Position numbers and translations under genes: made by a program. From Chitinophagales bacterium (lineage in GTDB: Bacteria > Bacteroidota > Bacteroidia > Chitinophagales > CAIODY01): 64,000 bases of DNA. Below the pieces are notes generated by a model. That model had not been told where the DNA came from, ran no database searches, and was given only the letters and a program-made list of their open reading frames with translations. Shown in pieces: positions 38,711 to 48,678 of the stretch. The stretch lies in NCBI GenBank assembly GCA_947449695.1, contig CANFST010000015.1, positions 1 through 64,000 on the forward strand. Direction: 5' to 3'. Position 1 is the first letter of the stretch. Every line of letters starts with the position of its first letter.

Positions 38711-39808
38711 ATGATAAATATTAAAAGATTTTTATTTACTGCGATATTAGCCAACGTTGTTTTGGTAAGCGGCACTGTATTTGCAGGTAACCCTGATAGA
38801 GCAGGTCAAGCAGGTGCTTACGAGTTGCTTATAAATCCATTTGCTAAAAGTTCTGGTTGGGGTGGTGTTAATTATGCAAATGTTACTGGAATAGAAGCTA
38901 TGCGACTTAATGTAGCTGGATTGTCTGCCACCGAAAATACTGAAATCAGTTTCAATAAAGATGTATGGTTACAATTAAAGGGTTCAAATTTGGGCGTAAG
39001 TAACATTGGATTTGCTCAAAAGATGGGCAAAAATGGTGGTGTGTTGGGGATCAACTTATTAGGAATGTCATTTGGTGATATCCCTATTACAACCACAGGT
39101 GTTCCTGATGTGGTAAATGGTCAGGCAACTTTAGGCACTTATGCGCCACATTATTATAACTTATCTTTATGTTATGCTAAGAAAGTGTCACAATCTATTC
39201 AAGGTGGAGTAGGAGTTACGGCTATTTCAGAGCAAATTCCAAATGCCAAAGCACAAGGTTTCGCATTAGATGCAGGCATTCAATACACTCCTGTTGCCGA
39301 GCCTCAAATTCATATAGGTATTGCGTTGAGAAATGTAGGCGTTGGTAGCCATTTCACAGGTGATGGTTTATCATTTTCAGGCACATCACAAAATAGCAAT
39401 TACTCAATGACGCAAGAAATGCGCTCAGCTCAATTTGAATTACCATCTCAATTAAATATTGGAGCTGCATACGATCTGAAGTTTAATAAAATTGACGAAA
39501 ATTATTATTTACACAAAATAATAATTGCAGGGGCATTTGTATCCAACTCTTACTCAGCAGATCAATTTGGTCTTGGCGTTGAATACTGTTATCGTGAAAT
39601 GTTTATGTTGCATACAGGATATCGTTATCAGGCAGGAATGTTAAGCAATACGCAAGTTCACACCAACGTTTATACTGGTTTAAGTTTTGGATTTTCATTT
39701 TTGTTGCCATTAAAAAAAGATGGCCCAAAAATGGGTATTGATTATTCGTATAGAACGACAAATCCTTTTTATGGTACACACTCAATTGGTGTTAATATAG
39801 CTTTATAA
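38711..39808 (+). CDS. PorV/PorQ family protein
   Basis: GQAGAYELLINPFAKSSGWGGVNYANVTGIEAMRLNVAGLS; GIDYSYRTTNPFYGTHSIGVNIAL. Confidence 0.85.
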   Translation: MINIKRFLFTAILANVVLVSGTVFAGNPDRAGQAGAYELLINPFAKSSGWGGVNYANVTGIEAMRLNVAGLSATENTEISFNKDVWLQLKGSNLGVSNIGFAQKMGKNGGVLGINLLGMSFGDIPITTTGVPDVVNGQATLGTYAPHYYNLSLCYAKKVSQSIQGGVGVTAISEQIPNAKAQGFALDAGIQYTPVAEPQIHIGIALRNVGVGSHFTGDGLSFSGTSQNSNYSMTQEMRSAQFELPSQLNIGAAYDLKFNKIDENYYLHKIIIAGAFVSNSYSADQFGLGVEYCYREMFMLHTGYRYQAGMLSNTQVHTNVYTGLSFGFSFLLPLKKDGPKMGIDYSYRTTNPFYGTHSIGVNIAL

Positions 39809-39834
39809 TTTTTATCTCAAATATTAATTTGATT

Positions 39835-40917
39835 ATGAACAAAAAATACTTTTTAGCAGTAGTTATCTTTATAGTGGCTTCCAAATTATCAATGGCCCAA
39901 TGCGTTGCCTCATTTACAATAAGCAACGGAGCAAAAGACACAACGATCTTTAACTCAACATCTACGGGAACTAATTTGTTATATAATTGGAACTTTGGCG
40001 ACCATAATAGTTCAGACACATTAAGTAGTTTGAAAAAACCAAAACATTATTTTTCTGTAAAATGCAAGAAATATAATGTTTGCCTAACAATTACAGATCC
40101 AGTTAATTCGTGCATAAATACTTATTGTGATTCAGTTTATATCTCAACACCATCATTATCTGCCAATTTTAGTTATGTAATTAATGGTAGAAATGTAATT
40201 GCAACTAACGCATCGGGTGGTAGTTTTTCAAAAAGCTATTGGAATTGGGGTGATGGACATATTGACTCTGTTATTAATGCAAGCCATTTATATAGTTCAA
40301 CCTATGCAAAAGATTCTTTAACGCTTGCAGTAAAAAATATTTATGGTTGTGTTTCCTCTACAAAAAAATACTTTTATACTGGATGTAAAGATAGTTTTGC
40401 TTATGTTATGACTAACAATAGCACTATTGATTCTTTTACATTTACACCATGGAGTAATCAAACCATCTCACATTTTACTTGGACAATTAATGGTGGAAGT
40501 ATTTTAACTAATTCAAATCAAAATCCTTTAGTGGTTGCACTTACAGCGGCTGTGACTTATAATGTTTGTTTGAAAACTACTGACAACCATAATTGCATCA
40601 CTACATGGTGTAAAACGATTGATTTATCAACAGGAATTAGCAATATCGATTTTGTAGATAACTTCAATGTTTTCCCGAATCCTACCGGTGATAAAATTAA
40701 TATTAATTTTAATCTAAATAAATCAGATAAAATAGATTTTACAATTTACGATGTAACGGGAAAAAAATTATTTAATACATCAAGAGCTTATAATAATGAT
40801 GGATTGAAAGAAGAAATCATTGATCTATCTAAATATAATAGTGGCTTATATTTGTTAGAAATGAAAAATCAAACAAAGTCAATCATCTTCAAAAAGATTG
40901 TAGTTTCAAAAAACTAA
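39835..40917 (+). CDS. PKD-domain protein with T9SS type A sorting domain
   Basis: YNWNFGDHNSSDTLS PKD-like; C-term NFNVFPNPTGDKININF...SGLYLLEMKNQTKSIIFKKIVVSKN. Confidence 0.85.
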   Translation: MNKKYFLAVVIFIVASKLSMAQCVASFTISNGAKDTTIFNSTSTGTNLLYNWNFGDHNSSDTLSSLKKPKHYFSVKCKKYNVCLTITDPVNSCINTYCDSVYISTPSLSANFSYVINGRNVIATNASGGSFSKSYWNWGDGHIDSVINASHLYSSTYAKDSLTLAVKNIYGCVSSTKKYFYTGCKDSFAYVMTNNSTIDSFTFTPWSNQTISHFTWTINGGSILTNSNQNPLVVALTAAVTYNVCLKTTDNHNCITTWCKTIDLSTGISNIDFVDNFNVFPNPTGDKININFNLNKSDKIDFTIYDVTGKKLFNTSRAYNNDGLKEEIIDLSKYNSGLYLLEMKNQTKSIIFKKIVVSKN

Positions 40918-40942
40918 TTTAAAATTTACTAATTTTGCGACC

Positions 40943-40984
40943 AACAGGGCGTATCGTTAAAAGATATGCCCTGTTTATTTTTTT
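40943..40984 (+). terminator. Rho-independent-like terminator/attenuator upstream of greA
   Basis: AACAGGGCGTATC ... GATATGCCCTGTT followed by a T-rich tract. Confidence 0.7.
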
Positions 40985-41007
40985 TAAAACATAACAAATT
41001 AATTTTA

Positions 41008-41478
41008 ATGGCTTATACATATTTAACTGCAGAAGGATTTGAGAATTTGAAAAAAGAAGTAAACGAATTAAAAACAAAAGGCAGAGCTGAAATGGCTCGG
41101 CAAATTGCAGAGGCAAGGGATAAAGGCGATTTGAGTGAAAATGCTGAATATGATGCTGCTAAAGAAGCTCAAGGTCATTTGGAAGCAAAAATTGCAAAAT
41201 TGGAAGCAATGCTTTCTGTTGCTCGTGTAATGGACGCCAGCACAATCGATATTTCGAAAGTGTCAGTAATGTGTAATGTGAAACTAAAAAATTTGAAAGA
41301 TAAAAAAACCATCAAATATCAATTGGTTAGTGAAAAAGAAGCAGATTTGAAAACTGGAAAAATATCTGTTAACTCCCCAATTGGCAAAGGTTTATTAGGT
41401 AAGCAGGTTGGTGAAGTGGCTGAAATCACTGTACCAGCAGGGCAATTAAAATTTGAGGTCTTGGAAATCAGTATTTGA
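41008..41478 (+). CDS. greA: Transcription elongation factor GreA
   Basis: MAYTYLTAEGFENLKKEVNELK...IAEARDKGDLSENAEYDAAKEAQGHLE; ATG 41008 preferred. Confidence 0.95.
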   Translation: MAYTYLTAEGFENLKKEVNELKTKGRAEMARQIAEARDKGDLSENAEYDAAKEAQGHLEAKIAKLEAMLSVARVMDASTIDISKVSVMCNVKLKNLKDKKTIKYQLVSEKEADLKTGKISVNSPIGKGLLGKQVGEVAEITVPAGQLKFEVLEISI

Positions 41479-41480
41479 TT

Positions 41481-42110
41481 TTAAGCAAAATAATTTTCTA
41501 AAATCTTTATCAGCGAAGGATAAGAGGCAGTAGTATGATTTTTTAAATCGGCTTTGCTAACCCATTTGGCAGCTGTAATTTGTTCATCAGCCTGTGGCGT
41601 TAAAGCATCTGCTGAATTGCCTTTCATCTCGAACCAATAATTTACTTTAATAAATTTTTCTTCTTCATGATAAGTGTGGTACGATGTAGCCAATGCTTTT
41701 GTAATCGAAATATTTTGCAAGCCGGTTTCTTCTCTCACTTCTCTTAAAGCAGTTTGTTCGTGGGTTTCACCCTTTTCGGCTTTGCCTTTTGGTAAATCCC
41801 ATTTGCCTTTTCGTTCAATCAACAACACTTCATCTTTTTCGTTCAACACCACACCACCTGCGGCTTCTACTTCGGTAAAATGCGTCCAAACCATTGCTTT
41901 CAACGCATCCATTGACGAATGAAACAACATCGCAATTTCTAACTTTTCATCCTTTTCGCAAATGTTGATAATGCGTAAAGTATCATCTTCGGTTTTTGCT
42001 TTGCAATATACATAACTCTTGTAATGCACTGCTGGTGGGGTATAGTAGGTTTCTTCTTCATCAGTTAAGATGAGCGGTTTTTGATTTACATATACCGTCA
42101 GTTGTGCCAT
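41481..42110 (-). CDS. NUDIX hydrolase
   Basis: GKAEKGETHEQTALREVREETGL Nudix box. Confidence 0.92.
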   Translation of the reverse strand: MAQLTVYVNQKPLILTDEEETYYTPPAVHYKSYVYCKAKTEDDTLRIINICEKDEKLEIAMLFHSSMDALKAMVWTHFTEVEAAGGVVLNEKDEVLLIERKGKWDLPKGKAEKGETHEQTALREVREETGLQNISITKALATSYHTYHEEEKFIKVNYWFEMKGNSADALTPQADEQITAAKWVSKADLKNHTTASYPSLIKILENYFA

Positions 42111-42176
42111 AGATTCAGTTTTAATTTTTTAAAAGAAGTTCGAGATTTTCCCATTGAAACAGATTATTTTTGGCAA

Positions 42177-42818
42177 ATGATATACAATGAAACTGTTGCC
42201 AAACAACTAGCAGAAAATCTCTTACAAATAAACGCAATCAAACTGAAACCGCAAACGCCATTCACTTGGGCAAGCGGTTGGAAATCCCCAATCTACTGTG
42301 ATAACAGGCTTACTTTGTCCTATCCATTAGTCAGAAATTTGATAAAACAACAATTTGCCGATTGTTTGAAAAAACATTTTCCCGATGCTCAATGCATTTC
42401 GGGTGTTGCCACCGCAGGCATTGCGCATGGTGCGTTATTAGCAGATGCAGTTAATTTGCCATTTTCTTATGTACGCAGCGCTCCCAAGCAACATGGTTTG
42501 AGTAATCAAATTGAAGGAAAAATTTCGGCTGGCGATAAAGTGGTGGTGATTGAAGATTTAATTTCTACCGGCAAAAGCAGTTTGGAAGTGGTACAAGCCT
42601 TACGTAGCACAGGTGCAGAAGTTTTGGGCATGATGGCTATTTTTACTTATGGTTTTGCAAATGCCGACGAAGCCTTTGCTGAAGCCAATTGCAGGTTGAT
42701 TACTTTAAGTGATTACGAACATTTAATTCCGCAAGCCATCGAAAAAAATTATGTGTCGGCAAATGATTTAGAAACTTTAATGCAGTGGCGAAAAGCACCT
42801 GAAAGCTGGGGAAAATAA
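42177..42818 (+). CDS. pyrE: Orotate phosphoribosyltransferase
   Basis: FTWASGWKSPIYCDNRLTLSYP; VVVIEDLISTGKSSLEVVQALR; ATG 42177 avoids overlap with the divergent Nudix gene. Confidence 0.95.
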   Translation: MIYNETVAKQLAENLLQINAIKLKPQTPFTWASGWKSPIYCDNRLTLSYPLVRNLIKQQFADCLKKHFPDAQCISGVATAGIAHGALLADAVNLPFSYVRSAPKQHGLSNQIEGKISAGDKVVVIEDLISTGKSSLEVVQALRSTGAEVLGMMAIFTYGFANADEAFAEANCRLITLSDYEHLIPQAIEKNYVSANDLETLMQWRKAPESWGK

Positions 42819-42828
42819 AATTCAATTT

Positions 42829-43875
42829 CTATTTTGGTTTTGAATAATCGTGATTTGTTGCTAAACCATTATCAGTAAAGGTTTTCAGCAAGGCAACAAT
42901 ATCAGCTACATCTTGCGCTGAAAGTTGGTTGTATTTTCTTTTCAAAATTAATGGGTCGGCTGAAAGCGGTTTGTGAAAACCTGTGTTGTAAAAATTTACC
43001 ACATCTTCTAAAGTTCTGAATCTGCCATCGTGCATGTAAGGCGCAGTGAGTGCGATGTTTCGAAGCGATGGTGTTTTAAATTTCCCAATATCAGCATTGT
43101 TTAAAGTAATTCTGTATCGCCCCGAATCAGCTGGAATAGAATCTAAGCCATTATTTTTATAAGCAAAATCTGTCATCGTGCTGCCCACAGAATGACAATG
43201 AAAGCAATCACCAGCTTCAGAAGTGTATAGATTTAAACCCCGGAGTTCGCTGGCAGTAAGCGTTGCCTGACCACGTTGATACAAATCAAATTTCGAATTG
43301 CCCGATAAAATTGTTCGCTCAAATTGTGCAATAGCTTTCATAAGCATCGAAGTAGTGATAGGTAATTTGCCAAAAACTTTTTTAAATTCATTGGTGTAAT
43401 ACCCATCAGCATTGAGTTTAAGAATTACATTTTGCAAATCGCTGTGCAATTCAATCGGATTTTTGATGGGGCCAATCACTTGGTCTTCGAGGCTGGCAGC
43501 ACCACCGTCCCAAAAAAATTGTTGCGCATAAGCCACATTAAAAAGTGGCATCGCACTTCGTGTTCCATGAATGCCATCAATCCCAAAACTAAATCTGCCT
43601 GTATCAGCAAATGCATAATTTTGCAAATGACAACTTCCGCAATTCATTGTTCCATTTGCCGACAAAATATTATCGTAAAATAATTTTTTTCCCAATGCCA
43701 CTCCTTCTACACTCATCGGATTATTATCTGGTATATGAATAGGGGGTAAACCTGCAGGAATATTGAAAATGTAAGGCGTTAAGGCTGGAGAAATATTTGT
43801 ATAAACTGCTGCATCTTTTTTGCAAGACGTCAAGCTTAATAAAGACACAACAATAAAAAAAAAGATTTTCTTCAC
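42829..43875 (-). CDS. Di-heme cytochrome c peroxidase family protein (MauG/MbnH-like)
   Basis: Two CxxCH motifs (CGSCH, CFHCH); LFYDNILSANGTMNCGSCHLQNYAFAD; lipoprotein signal. Confidence 0.9.
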   Translation of the reverse strand: MKKIFFFIVVSLLSLTSCKKDAAVYTNISPALTPYIFNIPAGLPPIHIPDNNPMSVEGVALGKKLFYDNILSANGTMNCGSCHLQNYAFADTGRFSFGIDGIHGTRSAMPLFNVAYAQQFFWDGGAASLEDQVIGPIKNPIELHSDLQNVILKLNADGYYTNEFKKVFGKLPITTSMLMKAIAQFERTILSGNSKFDLYQRGQATLTASELRGLNLYTSEAGDCFHCHSVGSTMTDFAYKNNGLDSIPADSGRYRITLNNADIGKFKTPSLRNIALTAPYMHDGRFRTLEDVVNFYNTGFHKPLSADPLILKRKYNQLSAQDVADIVALLKTFTDNGLATNHDYSKPK

Positions 43876-43881
43876 AGCAAA

Positions 43882-44631
43882 TTATTCGGTTCTGTCAAAA
43901 GAAAAAGTGTTGGCAAAATTGGCTTTTAATTTTACAATCCAAATTGAATCGGCTTGTGTAGTTGATTGCTGATAATTGTATTGATTAAAGTTTATCTGAT
44001 GGGGTGATTTATATAAATTATTTAAATTGAATTTTAAATAAACAGTTTTAGTGTTTCCTTCAACATCAACACTGATAGGTACTTGAACTATGGCTAAAGC
44101 ATTATCTGTTCCATAGTGAAATACCAAAGCTTGTGAAACACCATTTGTGTCTTTATACAGACCTTCGTGCTTGAAAAAGATATAACCAGTATTCCAAGTC
44201 CATATCATGTTGTACATAGGGTCTAAATCTCCATCTTGAACACCGCTGTGGTTGCGACTTAGGGGAACGCCAATAAAAAATTTTGCATTATTATAAATGC
44301 CATTAGGCACATTGTTGATTGTAAAACTTTGTTTGTTTGCATCAGCGGCATCTATCAAAGTATAATTATTTGCCGAAAAAATAGAGCCATTCGATTTTGT
44401 TAAAATAAAACTGTTAAGATAATATTTTAGCAGACTAACTGAATATTGATTGCCAGCGGCATTGGTGTAATTTAGGCCTGTCATTGCAATGTTTTGACCA
44501 TCTACCTGATTTTCTATTTTTACAACAATTGTACCTGTGGTTGCTATAGAATTATTACTGCTTTCTTTTTTCTTACAAGCATAAAAAGTAAAACCAAGAG
44601 TACAAAAAAGCAAAAGCAAAGTTTTATTCAT
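43882..44631 (-). CDS. MbnP family copper-binding-like protein
   Basis: YSVSLLKYYLNSFIL; MIWTWNTGYIFFKHEGLYKD; adjacent to the di-heme peroxidase. Confidence 0.85.
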   Translation of the reverse strand: MNKTLLLLFCTLGFTFYACKKKESSNNSIATTGTIVVKIENQVDGQNIAMTGLNYTNAAGNQYSVSLLKYYLNSFILTKSNGSIFSANNYTLIDAADANKQSFTINNVPNGIYNNAKFFIGVPLSRNHSGVQDGDLDPMYNMIWTWNTGYIFFKHEGLYKDTNGVSQALVFHYGTDNALAIVQVPISVDVEGNTKTVYLKFNLNNLYKSPHQINFNQYNYQQSTTQADSIWIVKLKANFANTFSFDRTE

Positions 44632-44739
44632 TTCTCTTTTTTTATAAAAGTAAAATTACAAAAAAATATTGATAGCAAATTTTCCGTTGTATAATAAACT
44701 TTAAAAAGTGAGAGAAGTTTAATTTTACAGCAATACTTT

Positions 44740-45330
44740 ATGCGATTTTTATTATTTATGTTTTTACCTGTTTTAAATATTGCTGCTTTTGGGCAACAAA
44801 AAAATGATTCATTGAAAATATTAGCCATGATTATACAAGGAGATACTTTCCCTTCTAAATACCTAAGAACTCTTTATATAAAAGATTTTCGGGGTATTGC
44901 AGATTATAGTCAAAGGCGATTATATGATTATCTGAAAAGTGATGTGGCCATTGTGTATCCGTACGCAAAAAAAACTTCAGCATTGCTTTTGGAAATCAAT
45001 CTGCATTTGGCCTCCCTTAAAAATCGGCATGAGCGAAAAGAATATATTAAATCAAAAGAAGATGAATTGAATAAACAATTTAAAAATCAATTAGTCAATA
45101 TGACAACAAGACAAGGCAGAATATTGATATTATTGATTAACAGAGAAACTGGCAGCACATGTTATGAATTGGTGAAAGAATTTAAAGGTGGTTTTAAATC
45201 ATGGGTGTATAACACCATGATGACTACATATGATGATGATTTAAATATGAAAAGAAAATACAACGCTCAAGAACAATTCCTGCTCGAACGTGCTATTTTT
45301 GAAATCGAAAACTCAAAACAAAAAAAATGA
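44740..45330 (+). CDS. DUF4294 domain-containing protein
   Basis: YSQRRLYDYLKSDVAIVYPYAKKTSALLLEIN; RQGRILILLINRETGSTCYELVKEFKGGFKSWVYNTM. Confidence 0.85.
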   Translation: MRFLLFMFLPVLNIAAFGQQKNDSLKILAMIIQGDTFPSKYLRTLYIKDFRGIADYSQRRLYDYLKSDVAIVYPYAKKTSALLLEINLHLASLKNRHERKEYIKSKEDELNKQFKNQLVNMTTRQGRILILLINRETGSTCYELVKEFKGGFKSWVYNTMMTTYDDDLNMKRKYNAQEQFLLERAIFEIENSKQKK

Positions 45331-46061
45331 AATTAGATATTTTAGCTATTGGCGTACATCCAGATGACATTGAATTATCATGTAGCGGAACATTGATTGG
45401 CGCTGCATTGCAGGGTAAAAAAACAGGCATTATAGATTTGACTGCTGGCGAATTGGGCACCAGGGGCACCCCAGAAATAAGATTGCAAGAAGCTGCTAAT
45501 GCTGCAAAAATCATGAACGTTTCAGTTCGTGAAAATTTATTTTTGCAAGATGGGTTTTTCAAAAATAATGAACAAGATGCAATGCAAAAAATCATGTCTG
45601 CTATCAGAAAATTTCAACCTGAAATTATTTTAGCAAATGCTTTAGAAGACAGACATCCTGACCATGGCAGAGCAGGTAAAATGATTGCCGAATGCTGTTT
45701 CTATGCTGGGTTACGAAAAATTGAAACCAAAGATGAAAATGAAAATCTTCAAAATGCCTGGCGACCAAAACATATTTTACATGTAATTCAAGACCGATAT
45801 TATACGCCTACATTGGTAGTGGATATTACACCATATTACGAACAAAAACTTAAAGCAATATTTGCTTACGAATCACAATTTTATAATCCAAATTCCAATG
45901 AGCCACAAACTTATATTGCGACACCTATGTTTATGGAAGGTGTGAAAGCTCGATGTGTTCAATATGGAAAAACAATTGGTGTTGATTATGCCGAAGGCTT
46001 CACTACAGTTAATCCAATTGGCATAAAAGATTTGTCGGCATTGGTTGGTGGTTTATCGTAA
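45327..46061 (+). CDS. bshB1: Bacillithiol biosynthesis deacetylase BshB1
   Basis: LDILAIGVHPDDIELSCSGTLI; DRHPDHGRAG. Confidence 0.9.
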   Translation: MKLDILAIGVHPDDIELSCSGTLIGAALQGKKTGIIDLTAGELGTRGTPEIRLQEAANAAKIMNVSVRENLFLQDGFFKNNEQDAMQKIMSAIRKFQPEIILANALEDRHPDHGRAGKMIAECCFYAGLRKIETKDENENLQNAWRPKHILHVIQDRYYTPTLVVDITPYYEQKLKAIFAYESQFYNPNSNEPQTYIATPMFMEGVKARCVQYGKTIGVDYAEGFTTVNPIGIKDLSALVGGLS

Positions 46062-46096
46062 TCAGATTTATTGAATTAATTTTAGTAAAATTTTTG

Positions 46097-47692
46097 ATGA
46101 AAAAATATTTATTCTTTTTAGTTTTTACAATTGTGGTACAATTTGTTTTGAAAGCACAATCTGTGAATTTTATTCATCCGCAACCATTATGGAATGAACA
46201 TTCTCCCTTGATTGAAATGAATCTTATTCCACTTACAAAATTGCAATTGGAAGATGAATTAAATAAAAACAATAAAACCATTCCTTGGCGTTTTGCTTTT
46301 GAGTTCAACACCAATTTTACCCCTGAGAATGCTGGTGCATGGCAGTTTTTAGATGATGGCACAAAAATTTGGCAGTTAAAAATTTCATCTCCCAATGCAC
46401 AAACTTTGCATTTTGTTTTGGAAAATTTCAACTTACCCAAAGATGCTTATATAATTATTTACAACAACAAAAACCAGACTTCAATCAAAGCTTATAATTC
46501 TTCAAACATTAACGCAGAGCACATTTTAGGTACTACTTTAATTGTTGGAGATGAGGCGGTGATTGAATATGCTGAGCCTGCAAACGCTGAATTTAGAGGC
46601 ACTTTCAGTGTTTCAAAAGTTTTTCATGGATACAGGACATTTGGTTATAAATCAATTTTGACAGGATTTGGGAGCAGTGGAAATTGCGAAAACAATGTCA
46701 ATTGCCCAATTGGAAATGATTGGCAGAAAGAAAAAAGAGCAGTAGTAGTTTTGGTTGCAGGGGCATCATTTTGTAGTGGTTCATTGCTAAATAATCCATT
46801 GCAGGATACCACACCTTTTTTAATTACAGCGCACCATTGTGGCACAACTGGAACTGCTTCATGGGTATTTGTTTTCAATTATGAGAGCCCAAATTGTACC
46901 AATATCAATGTTGCCCAGAATCAAACTGTATCAGGGGCAACTTTATTGGCTACGAATACTAAAAGTGATTTTAGCTTATTGAAATTAAATTCGAAAGTGC
47001 CGTTAAGTTATCATCCATTTTTTGAAGGTTGGGATAATTCTAACACCATACCCGATACAGTAGTTTGTATTCATCATCCTGAAGGTGATATAAAAAAAAT
47101 ATCTATTGCAAATAATGCATGCTATGATTCATCTTATACTGATGGTTATACTGCCAAATGTTGGAATATAAAACATTGGGACAATGGTGTGACAGAACCA
47201 GGCAGCAGCGGTTCTCCTTTGTTTAATAAGCACCATCAATTTGTTGGTCAATTGTTCGGAGGACCATCATATTGTGGTTGTGACGATACTGATAAAAATG
47301 ATTACTTCGGAAAATTTTCGACTTCATGGGATGCAGATACAGCTTTTCATGCACAAGCAAAATATTGGCTCGACCCACAAAATACAGGTGCAATAAGCAT
47401 TCTAGGATTCGATCCCAATCCACCAAAGAATATAGGAATTGAAGATGTAATTAAAAGTGATTTTCAAGTTTACCCCAACCCAGTCGGGCAATCACTTTTA
47501 ATTCGCCATCAGTCATTTGTAAAATCAATTGAAGTGATTGATATTATTGGGCAAATCATAAATTGTAAACTACAAGACACAAATTCATCAACAACAATAA
47601 TTGATGTTTCAAATTTATCTAGCGGTATTTATTTTTTGAAAATTGTGGATGAGAAAAATAATTTCACAGTGAAAAAATTTGTGAAAGAATAA
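46097..47692 (+). CDS. Secreted trypsin-like (lysyl endopeptidase-like) serine protease with T9SS tail
   Basis: FLITAHHCG; EPGSSGSPLFNKHHQFVGQLFGG; C-term FQVYPNPVGQSLLIRHQS sorting domain. Confidence 0.85.
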   Translation: MKKYLFFLVFTIVVQFVLKAQSVNFIHPQPLWNEHSPLIEMNLIPLTKLQLEDELNKNNKTIPWRFAFEFNTNFTPENAGAWQFLDDGTKIWQLKISSPNAQTLHFVLENFNLPKDAYIIIYNNKNQTSIKAYNSSNINAEHILGTTLIVGDEAVIEYAEPANAEFRGTFSVSKVFHGYRTFGYKSILTGFGSSGNCENNVNCPIGNDWQKEKRAVVVLVAGASFCSGSLLNNPLQDTTPFLITAHHCGTTGTASWVFVFNYESPNCTNINVAQNQTVSGATLLATNTKSDFSLLKLNSKVPLSYHPFFEGWDNSNTIPDTVVCIHHPEGDIKKISIANNACYDSSYTDGYTAKCWNIKHWDNGVTEPGSSGSPLFNKHHQFVGQLFGGPSYCGCDDTDKNDYFGKFSTSWDADTAFHAQAKYWLDPQNTGAISILGFDPNPPKNIGIEDVIKSDFQVYPNPVGQSLLIRHQSFVKSIEVIDIIGQIINCKLQDTNSSTTIIDVSNLSSGIYFLKIVDEKNNFTVKKFVKE

Positions 47693-47694
47693 TT

Positions 47695-48666
47695 CTATTT
47701 TTCCCTCTCAATAGTGTATGCAATTAAGTCTTGTAAACCATTTCGGTATTGACTTTCGGGCAATTCTTTCAATAATGAAATAGCTTGCTGATGGTATTCA
47801 TCCATGCGTTGTTGAGCATATTTTATGCCGCCATGTTCAATGACAATTTGCACCAATTCTTTCACCGCTTTTTTGTCTTCGTTTTTATTTTTTACGGTGT
47901 TAATCAAATTTCTTTTTACTGATGAATTGCAATTGTTCAACGTGTAAATCAAAGGCAGTGTCATTTTCTTTTCTTTGATGTCGATATAAGTCGGCTTACC
48001 TACATCAGCATCATTATAATCAAACAAATCGTCTTTGATTTGAAACGCAATGCCAGCCAACTCTCCTACCATTTTCATTTTATCAACCACACTTTTTTCA
48101 GCACCTGCCGAAGCAGCACCAACACCACAAGCCGATGCAATTAATGATGCGGTTTTTCCTTTAATGATTTCAAAATAAACAGCTTCATCAATATCCAATC
48201 TTCGGGCTTTTTCTATTTGCAATAATTCTCCTTCGCTCATCACTTTTACAGCATGGCTCACAATTTTCAGCAATTCAAAATCTTCATTTTCTACACTTAA
48301 CAATAAGCCACGACTTAACAAATAGTCACCAACTAAAACCGCAATTTTATTTTTCCAAAGTGCATTGATACTAAAAAAGCCACGACGTTGATAAGCATCA
48401 TCTACTACATCATCATGCACCAAAGTGGCTGTGTGTAGGAGTTCAATCAATGATGCGCCACGATAAGTGGTAGTAGAAATTTTGCCACAAGTGCCTGCTG
48501 CCAACAACACAAACATCGGTCGCATTTGTTTGCCTTTGCGCTTTACAATGTATTTCATAATGATGTCTAGCAAAGCCACACGACTGCGAAGTGAAGTTTC
48601 AAAAGTTTTTTCAAACTCGTTCAACTCGTCATCAATTAAAGATTGTATTTGTTTGAAGGATGTCAT
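47695..48666 (-). CDS. Polyprenyl synthetase family protein
   Basis: LLHTATLVHDDVVDDAYQRRG; AFQIKDDLFDYNDAD; ATG at 48666 preferred (ORF-track extension lies in an inverted repeat). Confidence 0.92.
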   Translation of the reverse strand: MTSFKQIQSLIDDELNEFEKTFETSLRSRVALLDIIMKYIVKRKGKQMRPMFVLLAAGTCGKISTTTYRGASLIELLHTATLVHDDVVDDAYQRRGFFSINALWKNKIAVLVGDYLLSRGLLLSVENEDFELLKIVSHAVKVMSEGELLQIEKARRLDIDEAVYFEIIKGKTASLIASACGVGAASAGAEKSVVDKMKMVGELAGIAFQIKDDLFDYNDADVGKPTYIDIKEKKMTLPLIYTLNNCNSSVKRNLINTVKNKNEDKKAVKELVQIVIEHGGIKYAQQRMDEYHQQAISLLKELPESQYRNGLQDLIAYTIEREK

Positions 48667-48678
48667 TGATTTATTGTT

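Noticed and set aside
42081-42176. N-terminal extension of PyrE in the ORF track
   Set aside because: Overlaps the divergent Nudix gene; MIYNETVAKQ at 42177 is the typical PyrE start.
44494-44828. Small ORFs around 44494-44828 on both strands
   Set aside because: AT-rich intergenic and antisense noise between the MbnP-like and DUF4294 genes.
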